From: Candidatus Bacteroides merdavium
GTDB lineage: Bacteria; Bacteroidota; Bacteroidia; Bacteroidales; Bacteroidaceae
Length of the DNA: 64,000 nucleotides
Assembly: GCA_019116805.1 (NCBI GenBank)
Contig: DXAV01000034.1
Span: 1 to 64,000 of the forward strand
Direction of reading: 5' to 3'
A program made the translations under genes and the position numbers. Shown here piece after piece: positions 1 to 8,445 of this stretch. Positions within the stretch are counted from its first letter, which is position 1. Every line of letters begins with the position of its first letter. The notes beneath the pieces were generated by a model that did no database searches, was not told the origin of the DNA, and saw nothing but the letters and a program-made list of their open reading frames with translations.

Positions 1-63
1 AAACAACCTTTTTAAGAAACCATATTCAAAACGAATTACAAATTTATATTATTAAACAAAAAC

Positions 64-1482
64 ATGATTATGAAACGCATCACCCTCTTTACTGCCCTCG
101 CCTTCGCAATCGTGGCGAGCGGACAAGCCAAAGTAAAATTACCGTCTATCCTGGCAGATCACATGGTGCTCCAACAACAAGGAAAAGTAAAATTGTGGGG
201 GAGCAGCGACCGAAAAGGCAAGCTGGACATCACAACGTCTTGGAACGGCCAAACCTATCAAACACCCATCTCACCCGACGGAAAATGGGAAGTACTGGTG
301 GAAACGGGAAAGGCTGGAGGCCCCTATCAGATAACCTTCGATGACGGCGACCGTACCCAGCTGGAAGACATCTACCTGGGAGAGGTGTGGCTCTGCTCCG
401 GCCAGTCGAACATGGAGATGCCCATCAAAGGATTCGCGGGGCAGCCTGTCATCGGCTCTACGGAGGTGACGGCCAACGCTACGCCCGATACGCCCATACG
501 CCTGTTCTCCGTCAAACGAACACCCTCCAAGACTCCACTCGATGACTGCCCGGGTAGCTGGACACTGAACACGCCTGAAGCGGTAGCCAACTTCAGCGCT
601 ACGGCCTACTTCTTCGGCCTCCAACTGTACCGCTCATTGAACGTACCCATCGGATTGGTCAACTCCAGCTGGGGAGGCTCGGCCATTCAGGCCTGGATGA
701 CGCCCGAAGCCCTGCAACCTTACTCCGAAATCTCGCAGAAACACCTGACGGACAAGGCAGAAGTGAAGAACCCGCACCAGTCGGCCGCCATGCTCTACAA
801 TGGTATGATACACCCCATTAAAAAGATGACATTCAAAGGCGCCATCTGGTATCAGGGAGAATCCAACAGAGGGAACCCGACACAATACGAAGCGCTGTTT
901 CAAGATTTCGTAAAAGACTGGCGCACTCAGTTCGAAAACGAAGCGCTGCCTCTCTACTACGTACAAATAGCGCCGTATGCCTACGAAGACAAAGATGCCG
1001 TAGGGACGGCCTTGCTGCGCCAGGCCCAGTACAATTGCGAAACGAAGATTCCCAACGTAGGCATGGCCGTCACCATGGACATCGGCAACGAAACGTGCAT
1101 CCATCCGGCACAAAAGAAAGAAGTGGGCAACCGACTGGCCTATCTGTCACTAGCACAAACATATGGCATAAAAGGAATTCCCGCTCAATCGCCCCGATAT
1201 GCGTCACACGAAGTCAAGGGAAACAAAATTATCCTCTCGTTCGACAGAGCCCCCATGGGAGTGACTTCCTTCTACAAGCCCCTGAAATGTTTTGAAATAG
1301 CCGGCAAGGACGGCAACTATCATCCGGCAAAAGCCCGCATCGTCAACCGCAACCGCGTGGAGGTATGGAGCGAAGACGTTCAGTCACCCGTATCCGTACG
1401 CTACGCCTTCAGGAACTTCGTCAACGGCGATCTGTTCGGCGTCAACGGGTTGCCCGTATCTTCCTTTACTACAGAAAAATAA
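64..1482 (+). CDS. Sialate O-acetylesterase (SGNH-type), secreted
   Basis: Predicted periplasmic esterase that removes O-acetyl groups from sialic acids or other acetylated sugars. An N-terminal signal peptide (about residues 1-22, hydrophobic run after MKRIT) precedes a short beta domain. The nucleophile motif GQSNM is at about residues 113-117, and the WYQGESN block typical of sialate O-acetylesterases is at about 261-268. The length of 472 aa is usual for the family. The start may instead be the second ATG at 70, giving MKRITLF; the two cannot be separated by ribosome binding site. The gene stands alone, followed by a strong hairpin. The enzyme class is clear; the natural substrate is inferred only from the family name. 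Confidence 0.88.
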   Translation: MIMKRITLFTALAFAIVASGQAKVKLPSILADHMVLQQQGKVKLWGSSDRKGKLDITTSWNGQTYQTPISPDGKWEVLVETGKAGGPYQITFDDGDRTQLEDIYLGEVWLCSGQSNMEMPIKGFAGQPVIGSTEVTANATPDTPIRLFSVKRTPSKTPLDDCPGSWTLNTPEAVANFSATAYFFGLQLYRSLNVPIGLVNSSWGGSAIQAWMTPEALQPYSEISQKHLTDKAEVKNPHQSAAMLYNGMIHPIKKMTFKGAIWYQGESNRGNPTQYEALFQDFVKDWRTQFENEALPLYYVQIAPYAYEDKDAVGTALLRQAQYNCETKIPNVGMAVTMDIGNETCIHPAQKKEVGNRLAYLSLAQTYGIKGIPAQSPRYASHEVKGNKIILSFDRAPMGVTSFYKPLKCFEIAGKDGNYHPAKARIVNRNRVEVWSEDVQSPVSVRYAFRNFVNGDLFGVNGLPVSSFTTEK

Positions 1483-1520
1483 CGGCGCACTGGAAGTACA
1501 TATCCCACTCTGCCTTGTAC

Positions 1521-1562
1521 ACATCCTGCCGACAGAAAACACCCCTTCTGACGGCAGGATGT
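1521..1562 (+). terminator. Hairpin terminator after the sialate O-acetylesterase
   Basis: The stem ACATCCTGCCG (1521-1531) pairs with CGGCAGGATGT (1552-1562). It continues after one mismatch as CAGAA/TTCTG (1533-1537/1546-1550) around an eight-base loop. No clear T-run follows, so this may be a structural 3' end rather than a classic intrinsic terminator. Confidence 0.6.
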
Positions 1563-1609
1563 CTGCATGATAACAAGACATGCAAAGCATCGCTTGCCAT
1601 ATCCAAAAT

Positions 1610-1688
1610 ATAGCAATATCCTCCAGCAAAAGAACCAATGTTTTCCTCCCCCCAAAGCAATGGCTTGAAGCATAAAAAGCAATGTTTT
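1610..1688. repeat. 22-bp-pitch palindrome array A
   Basis: Cores GAACCAATGTTTT (1632), AAAGCAATGGCTT (1654) and AAAGCAATGTTTT (1676) start exactly 22 bp apart. A degenerate fourth copy, ATAGCAATATCCT, lies at 1610, again 22 bp before. The array sits between two co-directional genes and ends about 24 bp before the promoter of the DUF59 gene. Five similar arrays occur elsewhere in the window. Function unknown. Confidence 0.7.
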
Positions 1689-1711
1689 CTTCCCTTCCCT
1701 ACATGCGCCTC

Positions 1712-1742
1712 TTGGCTGTCTCACAAAAAAAACGTAGCTTTG
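1712..1742 (+). promoter_or_regulatory. Bacteroidetes-type promoter of the DUF59 gene
   Basis: TTG (1712-1714), 20 bp, then TAGCTTTG (1735-1742) matches the Bacteroidetes -33/-7 pattern (TTTG, about 19-21 bp, TAnnTTTG). The start codon follows 25 bp after the -7 box. Confidence 0.6.
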
Positions 1743-1767
1743 CTTCACGAATAAGAGAAACAAGATT

Positions 1768-2079
1768 ATGACAAAATTTGAACTGGAAGAAAAGATTGTG
1801 GCGATGCTCAAGACGGTGTATGACCCCGAAATACCCGTAAATGTATACGACTTGGGCCTGATATACAAAATAGACGTGGCTGATGACTTCAACGTCAGCA
1901 TCGACATGACACTGACGGCTCCCAACTGCCCTGCGGCGGACTTCATCATGGAGGACATCCGCCAGAAGATAGAAAGCATCGAAGGCGTGGCCTCGGCCAC
2001 CATCAACCTGGTCTTCGAGCCCGAATGGGACAAGGACATGATGAGCGAGGAGGCCAAACTGGAACTGGGATTCTTATAA
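1768..2079 (+). CDS. DUF59 / MIP18-family Fe-S assembly factor
   Basis: A 103-aa single-domain protein of the DUF59 (MIP18/PaaD/SufT-like) family. Members help assemble or transfer iron-sulfur clusters to apo-proteins in the cytoplasm. The family signature is seen in VYDPEIPVNVYDLGLIY (about residues 16-32) and in TAPNCPAA (about 50-57), whose Cys is the conserved one. There is no signal peptide or membrane segment. It has its own promoter and lies 18 bp before a thioredoxin-like lipoprotein gene, so the two may be co-transcribed. The family is clear. The precise role (SufT-like maturation) is inferred, since no suf genes are nearby. Confidence 0.88.
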   Translation: MTKFELEEKIVAMLKTVYDPEIPVNVYDLGLIYKIDVADDFNVSIDMTLTAPNCPAADFIMEDIRQKIESIEGVASATINLVFEPEWDKDMMSEEAKLELGFL

Positions 2080-2097
2080 CAAAAACAACAGCATATC

Positions 2098-3243
2098 ATG
2101 AAACAGAAAACACTTGGCCTGCTGGCCTGTTCGGCACTGCTCTGTGCCTGCCAGCCTGCACAGAAACAAACAACCATCACCGGCACACTGACCGGCGTAG
2201 AGAGCGACACCTTGATTGTGAACTATTTTGCCGTATCGGACCTGAGCCGCAGTACCATACAGCGTGATACCATCGCCTTGCAGAACGGAAGCTTCACCTG
2301 CCAGCTGGAGAACGACAGCGTGCCGATAGAAGCCTTCTTCTACGCCCAGCCCCGCAACGGAGCTGCCGCCGCATCACTTCGCAAGTCCATCAGAGTGTTG
2401 GCTTTCCCCGGCGAAACGGTGGAAGTAAGCGGTTCGATGGACGACTACCACATGAAAGGCAATGCCTTCCACCAGGCCTACGAAGAAGTACGGGCCCTGT
2501 ACAAGCCCTATGAGGACAAGATGCACAAAGTGACACAAGTCATCATGGACATGCAAAGCAAAGGCATGATGACACGCGAACGCCTCGACTCCCTGCGTCA
2601 AATCTATGAGCCGATCAATGCTGACATGAAAAAGGTAAAGGAAGACTATATCCGCCAGCACCCTGACGAAGACATCTCCGTCTATCTGATATCCGACTTG
2701 GGCAAGGAAGCGGGTGAACTGCTCGACCTCATCGGCGAAAAGACACAGAACGGCCCGATGGCTCCCCTCTACAAGTCCATGAAAGAAGCCATCGCCCGGC
2801 AGAAAGCACGCGAAGAAGCACGCAAGAACATGGTCGAAGGAGCCGTAGCCCCCGACTTCACGCTGAAGGATCTCCAGGGCAAAGACCTCACGCTGTCATC
2901 CCTGCGTGGCAAGTATGTTGTGCTGGACTTCTGGGGAAGCTGGTGCGGCTGGTGCATCAAGGGCATCCCCGACATGAAGAAATACTACGAAAAGTATAAG
3001 GACCGCATGGAAATATTGGGTGTGGACTGCAACGATACGGAAGAGAAATGGAAAGATGCGGTAGAGAAGCATGAACTGCCCTGGCTGCACGTGCGCAATA
3101 CGGACGAGGCAGACATCACGGTAAAGTATGGCATACAGGGCTATCCCACCAAGATTGTCATCGACCCCGAAGGCAAGGTGGCCAAGATTGTGGTAGGCGA
3201 AGCCCCCGCCTTCTACAAATACCTGGACGAACTGTTCAAATAA
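2098..3243 (+). CDS. Thioredoxin-like (TlpA/AhpC-TSA) lipoprotein with DUF4369-type N-terminus
   Basis: Predicted lipid-anchored periplasmic thiol-disulfide oxidoreductase. The lipobox LCAC puts the acylated cysteine at about residue 18. Residues about 25-130 resemble the DUF4369 domain common in Bacteroidetes, then a helical, charged linker (about 130-240), then an AhpC/TSA-thioredoxin domain. Its active site is WCGWC at about 282-286, with the cis-Pro segment GIQGYPT near the C-terminus. At 381 aa it has the usual size. It follows the DUF59 gene by 18 bp and precedes the LpxH-type gene by 20 bp, suggesting a three-gene transcript. Substrate proteins cannot be told from sequence. Confidence 0.88.
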   Translation: MKQKTLGLLACSALLCACQPAQKQTTITGTLTGVESDTLIVNYFAVSDLSRSTIQRDTIALQNGSFTCQLENDSVPIEAFFYAQPRNGAAAASLRKSIRVLAFPGETVEVSGSMDDYHMKGNAFHQAYEEVRALYKPYEDKMHKVTQVIMDMQSKGMMTRERLDSLRQIYEPINADMKKVKEDYIRQHPDEDISVYLISDLGKEAGELLDLIGEKTQNGPMAPLYKSMKEAIARQKAREEARKNMVEGAVAPDFTLKDLQGKDLTLSSLRGKYVVLDFWGSWCGWCIKGIPDMKKYYEKYKDRMEILGVDCNDTEEKWKDAVEKHELPWLHVRNTDEADITVKYGIQGYPTKIVIDPEGKVAKIVVGEAPAFYKYLDELFK

Positions 3244-3263
3244 AGACCTAACGAATACGCCTT

Positions 3264-4028
3264 ATGAAGAATGTATATTTCCTCTCCGACGCCCATCTGG
3301 GTTCGCGTGCCATCGAGCACGGACGTACGCAAGAACGCCGGCTGGTGAACTTTCTGGACAGCATCAAGCACAAGGCTTCGGCCGTCTATCTGCTGGGAGA
3401 CATGTTCGACTTCTGGTACGAATTCAAACTGGTAGTGCCCAAAGGCTACACACGCTTTCTGGGCAAGCTGTCCGAACTGACGGACCTCGGAGTGGAAGTA
3501 CACTTCTTTACGGGCAACCATGACATCTGGTGCGGCGACTACCTGACGAAAGAATGCGGCGTCATCCTGCACCGCAAGCCGCTGACTACCGAGATTCATG
3601 GCAAGGAGTTCTATCTGGCTCATGGTGACGGACTGGGCGACCCCGACCGCAAGTTCAAATTCCTGCGCGCCGTGTTCCACAGCCACACGTTGCAAACCCT
3701 GTTTTCCGCGCTTCACCCCCGCTGGAGCGTAGAGCTGGGACTGACATGGGCCAAGCACAGCCGCCTGAAACGGGTGGACGGCAAGGAGCCGGACTATATG
3801 GGAGAGGACAAGGAGCCGCTGGTGCTCTACACCAAGAACTACCTCAAGAGCCACCCGGACATCAACTTCTTCATCTATGGCCACCGCCACATCGAACTGG
3901 ACCTGATGCTGAACGCCACTTCGCGCGTCGTCATTCTGGGCGACTGGATCAACTGCTTCTCGTATGCCGTGTTCGACGGCGAGCACCTCTTCCTGGAGAA
4001 CTTCATTGAGGGAGAGACGCAATTATAA
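3264..4028 (+). CDS. lpxH: UDP-2,3-diacylglucosamine diphosphatase-type metallophosphoesterase
   Basis: Calcineurin-like phosphoesterase of the LpxH group, which hydrolyses UDP-2,3-diacylglucosamine to lipid X and UMP in lipid A synthesis at the cytoplasmic face of the inner membrane. Metal-binding motifs appear in order: SDAHLGS (8-14), GDMFDFWYE (about 45-53), GNHD (about 87-90), HGDGLGDP (about 120) and GHRHIE (about 206). At 254 aa it is slightly longer than the enterobacterial enzyme, as is usual in Bacteroidetes. No other lipid A gene is adjacent, so the symbol rests on family resemblance. It ends in a long hairpin shared with the convergent phosphatase. Confidence 0.8.
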   Translation: MKNVYFLSDAHLGSRAIEHGRTQERRLVNFLDSIKHKASAVYLLGDMFDFWYEFKLVVPKGYTRFLGKLSELTDLGVEVHFFTGNHDIWCGDYLTKECGVILHRKPLTTEIHGKEFYLAHGDGLGDPDRKFKFLRAVFHSHTLQTLFSALHPRWSVELGLTWAKHSRLKRVDGKEPDYMGEDKEPLVLYTKNYLKSHPDINFFIYGHRHIELDLMLNATSRVVILGDWINCFSYAVFDGEHLFLENFIEGETQL

Positions 4029-4030
4029 AA

Positions 4031-4078
4031 TATCAGGCATAAAGTGTGAGACAGATTCTTCACACCTTATGCCTGATA
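4031..4078. terminator. Bidirectional hairpin between convergent genes
   Basis: TATCAGGCATAAAGTGTGA (4031-4049) pairs with its near-exact reverse complement at 4060-4078, with one mismatch and a 10-base loop. It lies between the convergent LpxH-type and alkaline phosphatase genes and probably serves both. Confidence 0.75.
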
Positions 4079-4104
4079 CTTAATATCTTATCTTAATACC
4101 TGAA

Positions 4105-5505
4105 TCAATATCTTCCCGCCTTGGCGATGCGCTTCGGAATATCTGTATTGTCCATCTTGCCCATAAACAGGTCGGAACCTGCACCGATGGCATAGACAGG
4201 AACATATTCGGCCGTATGGTTGCTGCTGGTCCATCCCAGGTGGGCAATCTGGCTCATCACGTTCTTGGCTGCCGCAGCCAGCGGTTCGGTTTTGGAATAA
4301 AGGCTTTCCTCAAAGACCACCTTGTTCTTTACAAACGAATCCTCAAACTCGTCACGCAACAGTCTTTCCTGCTCCCATGTCAGTTCCAGTTCGTCCCAGA
4401 ATCCCATACGTTCTGCCAAGAGTTCCTTCATTTCTTCCCATTTCACCTTATTGCCTTTAGCCTTACGCAAGTCTGACATTGCACGCGACAGGCCATCGAC
4501 CGACTGCTTCTGACAATCCAGCGCCTTCAGGTTCAGCGTATACGTTCCAGTACCCATACCCAAACCACCTGTCTCATGGTCAGCCGCAACAACAATCAGT
4601 GTCTCTTTCGGATGTTTCTTGTAAAACTCGTAAGCAACACGGATGGCATTGTCCATGTCAATCACCTCTTTTACCACCGTAGCCGGATCATTGCTGTGGC
4701 AAGCCCAGTCAATCTTACCGCCTTCCAGCATCAGGAAGAAGCCTTTTTTATTATCTTTTGTCAGAAAGTCAATAGCACTTTCCGTAATTTGTGCCAACGT
4801 CAAATCACCCTCCTTGCGATCGATGGCATACGGCAAGCAATCAGCAGCCGCACCTTCAGCCTGAATCAATACCATCTTGTCAGCTGAAGCTGCCTTTTCT
4901 TCATACTCCGTCAGACCGCGTGCAATGGTATAGCCAGCCTTCTCGATAATAGGATAAATGGAAGGTGCATCCTTCTTATCGTAAGTTTTGTCAGGCTTCA
5001 GGAAACCTGCACCGGCAAAGAAATCAAAGCCACTCTGAGGCAATTCCAACGCTATTTCGTAATACATATTCCGATTAGGCTGATGAGCATAGAAAGCAGC
5101 CGGCGTTGCATGGTCTATACTTACGGTAGAAGCAATTCCAACCTTTTTGCCACTTTTCTTGGCCCGATAGGCTACGCTCTCCAACGCCTCTTTGTTGACA
5201 TCCACACCAATAGCTCCGTTGTAGGTCTTCGAACCTGTAGCCAAGGCCGTACCACCTGCCGAGGAATCGGTCACCGAGTTACTGGCAGAGTAGGAAGTAG
5301 CGATACCGGCAGCCGGGAACGATCCGAACAGCAGCTTTTGGGTACCGATGCGGCCATTCTCCATTTCAGCCTGAAACATTTCCGTGGTATTCACCTGATT
5401 TACTCCCATACCGTCGCCGATAAAGAAAAATACATACTTGGCCTGTTGAGCATAGGCCATGCCTGCCACCAGGACAAAAAGTAACAAATAAGTCAATCGT
5501 TTCAT
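4105..5505 (-). CDS. Alkaline phosphatase, secreted
   Basis: Periplasmic phosphomonoesterase of the PhoA superfamily. A signal peptide (MKRLTYLLLF through AYAQ, about residues 1-20) is followed by the metal motif DGMG (31-34) and the nucleophile block TDSSAGGTA (79-87). The metal-binding segments HATPAAFYAH, EGGKIDWACH and ADHETGGLG follow in the right order, and a last metal His lies in HTAEYVP near the C-terminus. At 466 aa it is full length. The upstream neighbour is a sulfatase on the same strand only 31 bp away, so the pair may desulfate and dephosphorylate the same glycans. The start codon is preceded by ATAGATAGTA at 5 nt, also found before ackA. Confidence 0.92.
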   Translation of the reverse strand: MKRLTYLLLFVLVAGMAYAQQAKYVFFFIGDGMGVNQVNTTEMFQAEMENGRIGTQKLLFGSFPAAGIATSYSASNSVTDSSAGGTALATGSKTYNGAIGVDVNKEALESVAYRAKKSGKKVGIASTVSIDHATPAAFYAHQPNRNMYYEIALELPQSGFDFFAGAGFLKPDKTYDKKDAPSIYPIIEKAGYTIARGLTEYEEKAASADKMVLIQAEGAAADCLPYAIDRKEGDLTLAQITESAIDFLTKDNKKGFFLMLEGGKIDWACHSNDPATVVKEVIDMDNAIRVAYEFYKKHPKETLIVVAADHETGGLGMGTGTYTLNLKALDCQKQSVDGLSRAMSDLRKAKGNKVKWEEMKELLAERMGFWDELELTWEQERLLRDEFEDSFVKNKVVFEESLYSKTEPLAAAAKNVMSQIAHLGWTSSNHTAEYVPVYAIGAGSDLFMGKMDNTDIPKRIAKAGRY

Positions 5506-5536
5506 AATGGTACTATCTATATATACTATCTATAAT

Positions 5537-6979
5537 TTAGTTGGACAAAGATACACAATCTCCCCTACCTGAAGATGAAGATTGTGTTAAAATGAGTGCC
5601 GAGTCTTCGGGATGCTGCGTATCCATCAATACACCTCGGTCGCCTTGCTGATCCATCCACGTTTCGAGGGCAGCACGCATGACAGCGATACGGCCGGCCT
5701 GTGCCGGATCGGAAGCCAGATTATTCAGTTCCCACGGATCTTCCTGCAAGTCATAAAATTCTATCGCTGGACGGATCAGATAGCGTTTCACCAGCCAGTT
5801 GGCATCCTTGCTCATCTTAGCTGTCTCAAGCCATGATTTCCACATGGAACTTCCCGGTTTCGTCACGTACTTGCAGTGGTAGTTCACTTCAGGCGTAAGG
5901 TTGACAATAAGCTTCCACCGCTTGTCCTGTATGCTGCGGATAGGGTATGAGTCACCTTCAGGGATGTTATTATGGATGCCATACACCCACTGGCGTTCCC
6001 CTTCACTCTTTCCATACAACACGTCAAGACAACTTTGCCCATCCAAACCTTCAATCGGTTCGCCTCCGGCAAAATCAATCATTGTAGGCAAGATATCTTC
6101 ATACTGCACCAAAGCATCACTCACCACTCCGGCCTTGATTGCTTTCGGATAACGGGCGATGAAACCACTATGCGTACCGTAACGATAGAGCGTCCACTTT
6201 CCAAAAGGCATTTGCGGGCCCTGCTCGGCCAAGAAAATGACCAACGTATTATCTAGTTCTCCCGTTTCTTCCAATGTCTCGTATACCATCCCCACCTCGT
6301 TGTCGAGCAGGCGTATCTCTGCCAAATAATCACAATACTCTTTCCGTGTCTGCTCATTGTCCACGCAATTGGGCGGCAGCACCAGTTTGGCCGGATCGAA
6401 TTCGGAAGCATCGCCAGCATCCCACGGCATATGGGAATTGATACTGCACACATAGAGGCAGAACGGTTCATCAGCATTACGGGTAATGAACTCACGAATA
6501 CCACCAGCAGTCGATACCGGCGGATGCGATGCTACACAATTCACTTCGAAACCGCTCACTTTTTCAAACGGATAAACCAGCGGCTGGTTAGCTGGATGGT
6601 CTTTACCCGTGCGCCCCACCCGATAGCCAAGTTCGGCCATATAGTGCGCGGCACTCTTCACACTGTTGTATGTTGCCTTATGATTTTGATACGAACCATG
6701 ACGCGCCGGGTAAAGCCCCGTGTAAAGCGAAGCCCGGATAGGCACACTCATAGCCATGGAGGCATAGTTGTTGGTGAACATCATCCCTTCACTGGCCAAT
6801 CGGTCGATATTCGGCGTAGAGATATTGGCACCACCGTAGCAGCCGATTTCATTTGTGCCCAAGTCATCGGCTACAATAATCACGATGTTGGGCTTTCCAG
6901 TTTCTGCCTGCACGACAACCGGCATCATCGCAAACGACGGGAACAATACCGAAAGAAGTTTTTCTGTCTTCATATCCAT
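5537..6979 (-). CDS. Sulfatase (formylglycine-dependent, Ser-type)
   Basis: Sulfatase of the alkaline phosphatase superfamily (S1 type), predicted to be exported by an N-terminal signal peptide ending near residue 25. Motifs are metal-binding VADDLG (36-41) and the modification site SVPIR (78-82) in SVPIRASLYTG. This is the C/S-x-P-x-R motif with serine, so an anaerobic radical-SAM maturase encoded elsewhere should convert Ser78 to formylglycine. At 480 aa it is normal length. The start could be the ATG at 6979 or 6973. The end of the gene contains a TATCTTTG promoter box reading into the alkaline phosphatase. The substrate (sulfated host or dietary glycan) cannot be fixed from sequence. Confidence 0.88.
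   Translation of the reverse strand: MDMKTEKLLSVLFPSFAMMPVVVQAETGKPNIVIIVADDLGTNEIGCYGGANISTPNIDRLASEGMMFTNNYASMAMSVPIRASLYTGLYPARHGSYQNHKATYNSVKSAAHYMAELGYRVGRTGKDHPANQPLVYPFEKVSGFEVNCVASHPPVSTAGGIREFITRNADEPFCLYVCSINSHMPWDAGDASEFDPAKLVLPPNCVDNEQTRKEYCDYLAEIRLLDNEVGMVYETLEETGELDNTLVIFLAEQGPQMPFGKWTLYRYGTHSGFIARYPKAIKAGVVSDALVQYEDILPTMIDFAGGEPIEGLDGQSCLDVLYGKSEGERQWVYGIHNNIPEGDSYPIRSIQDKRWKLIVNLTPEVNYHCKYVTKPGSSMWKSWLETAKMSKDANWLVKRYLIRPAIEFYDLQEDPWELNNLASDPAQAGRIAVMRAALETWMDQQGDRGVLMDTQHPEDSALILTQSSSSGRGDCVSLSN
5546..5553 (-). promoter_or_regulatory. Possible -7 box of alkaline phosphatase inside the sulfatase 3' end
   Basis: TATCTTTG on the minus strand, an exact TAnnTTTG match, lies about 40 bp before the phosphatase start codon and overlaps the last codons of the sulfatase. 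No good -33 element is seen at the expected distance, so this may be a chance match. Confidence 0.4.
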
Positions 6980-7070
6980 ATAGGTTATTGAATTGACTTA
7001 AAATAAAATGAATATTCGTAACGGAGTCGAACTTTGTGCCTGCCCATTCACAGGTCACGTCCCATTAAAG

Positions 7071-7145
7071 TGTGAAGGTTTCACACCCGTACTGTGAAGG
7101 TTTCACATCGTTATTGTGAGGGCTTCACATCGTTACTGTGAAAGG
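7071..7145. repeat. 22-bp-pitch palindrome array B
   Basis: Three units, each a 15-bp palindrome plus a 7-bp spacer, start at 7071, 7093 and 7115; a half unit starts at 7137. The core TGTGAAGGTTTCACA is exact in units one and two and TGTGAGGGCTTCACA in unit three. Spacers are CCCGTAC, TCGTTAT and TCGTTAC. The core differs from array A but the pitch is the same. It lies upstream of the sulfatase and downstream of the ackA terminator. Confidence 0.85.
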
Positions 7146-7165
7146 AAGAAAGAGTAACAAAAAAG

Positions 7166-7194
7166 AAAGAGGGTATCTCGAAACACCCTCTCTC
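7166..7194 (-). terminator. ackA: Terminator of the pta-ackA operon
   Basis: On the minus strand, GAGAGGGT pairs with ACCCTCTT around a loop of about 10 bases and is followed by a T-rich run (TCTTTTTTG). This fits an intrinsic terminator 25 bp after the ackA stop. Confidence 0.75.
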
Positions 7195-7217
7195 CTATCC
7201 ATGTTTTAACGTATCTT

Positions 7218-8420
7218 TTATGCCTTTTGAGTCAAGATGGCCATCGTGTCCGAAGCAATCATCAACTCTTCATCGGTAGGAATAACAACTACCTTCACTT
7301 TCGAGTCGTCTGTTGAAATAACAGCCTCTTCGCCACGCACCTTATTCTTCTCAGCATCCAGTTTCACTCCCATAAATTCCAACCCCGAGCAAGCTCCCCA
7401 ACGGGCTGATGCCTGGTTCTCGCCCACACCGCCGGTGAAGACAATCACATCCACACCACCCAATGCGGCCGCATAAGCACCGATATACTTCTTGATGCGA
7501 TAGAAATACATGTTTTCCGCCAATCGGGCTTTCGGGTCACCTTGCTGAACGGCATTCTCCAAATCACGCATATCGCTTGATTTGCCAAAGATACCCATTA
7601 CACCGCTCTTCTTGTTCAATAAGTTGGAAACACCTGCAGCATCCAGATGTTCCTTCTCCATGATGAATGTCACAGCACCACCGTCGATATCTCCGCTTCG
7701 CGTACCCATCATCAGGCCTTCGAGTGGGGTAAGCCCCATACTGGTATCCATACATTTGCCATCTTTAATGGCCGAAATAGAACCGCCATTGCCGATGTGG
7801 CAAGTGATGATTTTCGTCCCTTCGGGCTGGATGCCTAAGAACTCGCAGACACGTTTTGAGACATAACGGTGGGAAGTTCCGTGAAAGCCATAACGACGCA
7901 CGCCATACTTCTCATAAAGCTCATAAGGAATGGCATACATGTAAGCATAGTCAGGCATCGTCTGATGAAAAGCCGTATCGAACACTCCTATCTGAGGAAC
8001 ATCCGGAAGGATGGCGTCAATAGCATGAACACCCTTCAAGTTAGCCGGATTATGCAACGGAGCCAAGTCGTTGCAGGCGGTGAAGGCATCGAGCACTTCT
8101 TGAGTCAACAGTACAGACTCACTGAACTTCTCGCCTCCGTGTACCATACGATGGCCGACTGCGTTGATTTCATCCAATGACTTGATGGCACCATATTCAG
8201 GAGAGATAAGAGTATTTAAAATAAACTCCACACCCACCGTATGCTCAGGAATATCCTTTTCCAGGATTTTCTTTTCTCCGTTCGGCAAAGTCAGTTTCAG
8301 GAACGAATCAGGCAAACCTATCTTCTCGATACCACCTTGGGCAATGACAGCCTTATGGTCCATATCGAACAATTTATATTTGATAGAAGAACTACCGCAG
8401 TTGAGAACTAGAATTTTCAT
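7218..8420 (-). CDS. ackA: Acetate kinase
   Basis: Catalyses acetyl phosphate + ADP to acetate + ATP, the energy-yielding last step of acetate fermentation in the cytoplasm. Family motifs are plain: VLNCGSSSIKYKLFD (about 4-18), the RRYGFHGTSH block, GNGGSISAIKDG, and TPLEGLMMGTRSGDID. At 400 aa it is typical. It lies 25 bp after pta on the same strand and is probably co-transcribed with it. The start ATG is preceded by ATAGATAGTA with a 5-nt gap, the same leader as the alkaline phosphatase. Confidence 0.97.
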   Translation of the reverse strand: MKILVLNCGSSSIKYKLFDMDHKAVIAQGGIEKIGLPDSFLKLTLPNGEKKILEKDIPEHTVGVEFILNTLISPEYGAIKSLDEINAVGHRMVHGGEKFSESVLLTQEVLDAFTACNDLAPLHNPANLKGVHAIDAILPDVPQIGVFDTAFHQTMPDYAYMYAIPYELYEKYGVRRYGFHGTSHRYVSKRVCEFLGIQPEGTKIITCHIGNGGSISAIKDGKCMDTSMGLTPLEGLMMGTRSGDIDGGAVTFIMEKEHLDAAGVSNLLNKKSGVMGIFGKSSDMRDLENAVQQGDPKARLAENMYFYRIKKYIGAYAAALGGVDVIVFTGGVGENQASARWGACSGLEFMGVKLDAEKNKVRGEEAVISTDDSKVKVVVIPTDEELMIASDTMAILTQKA

Positions 8421-8445
8421 AAGTTTACTATCTATTTAAGGTCAA

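Noticed and set aside
7071..7145. CRISPR-like or CRP operator array
   Set aside because: Too short a period for CRISPR. The TGTGA/TCACA likeness to CRP sites is superficial, and no evidence supports a CRP protein here, so it is listed only as a repeat.
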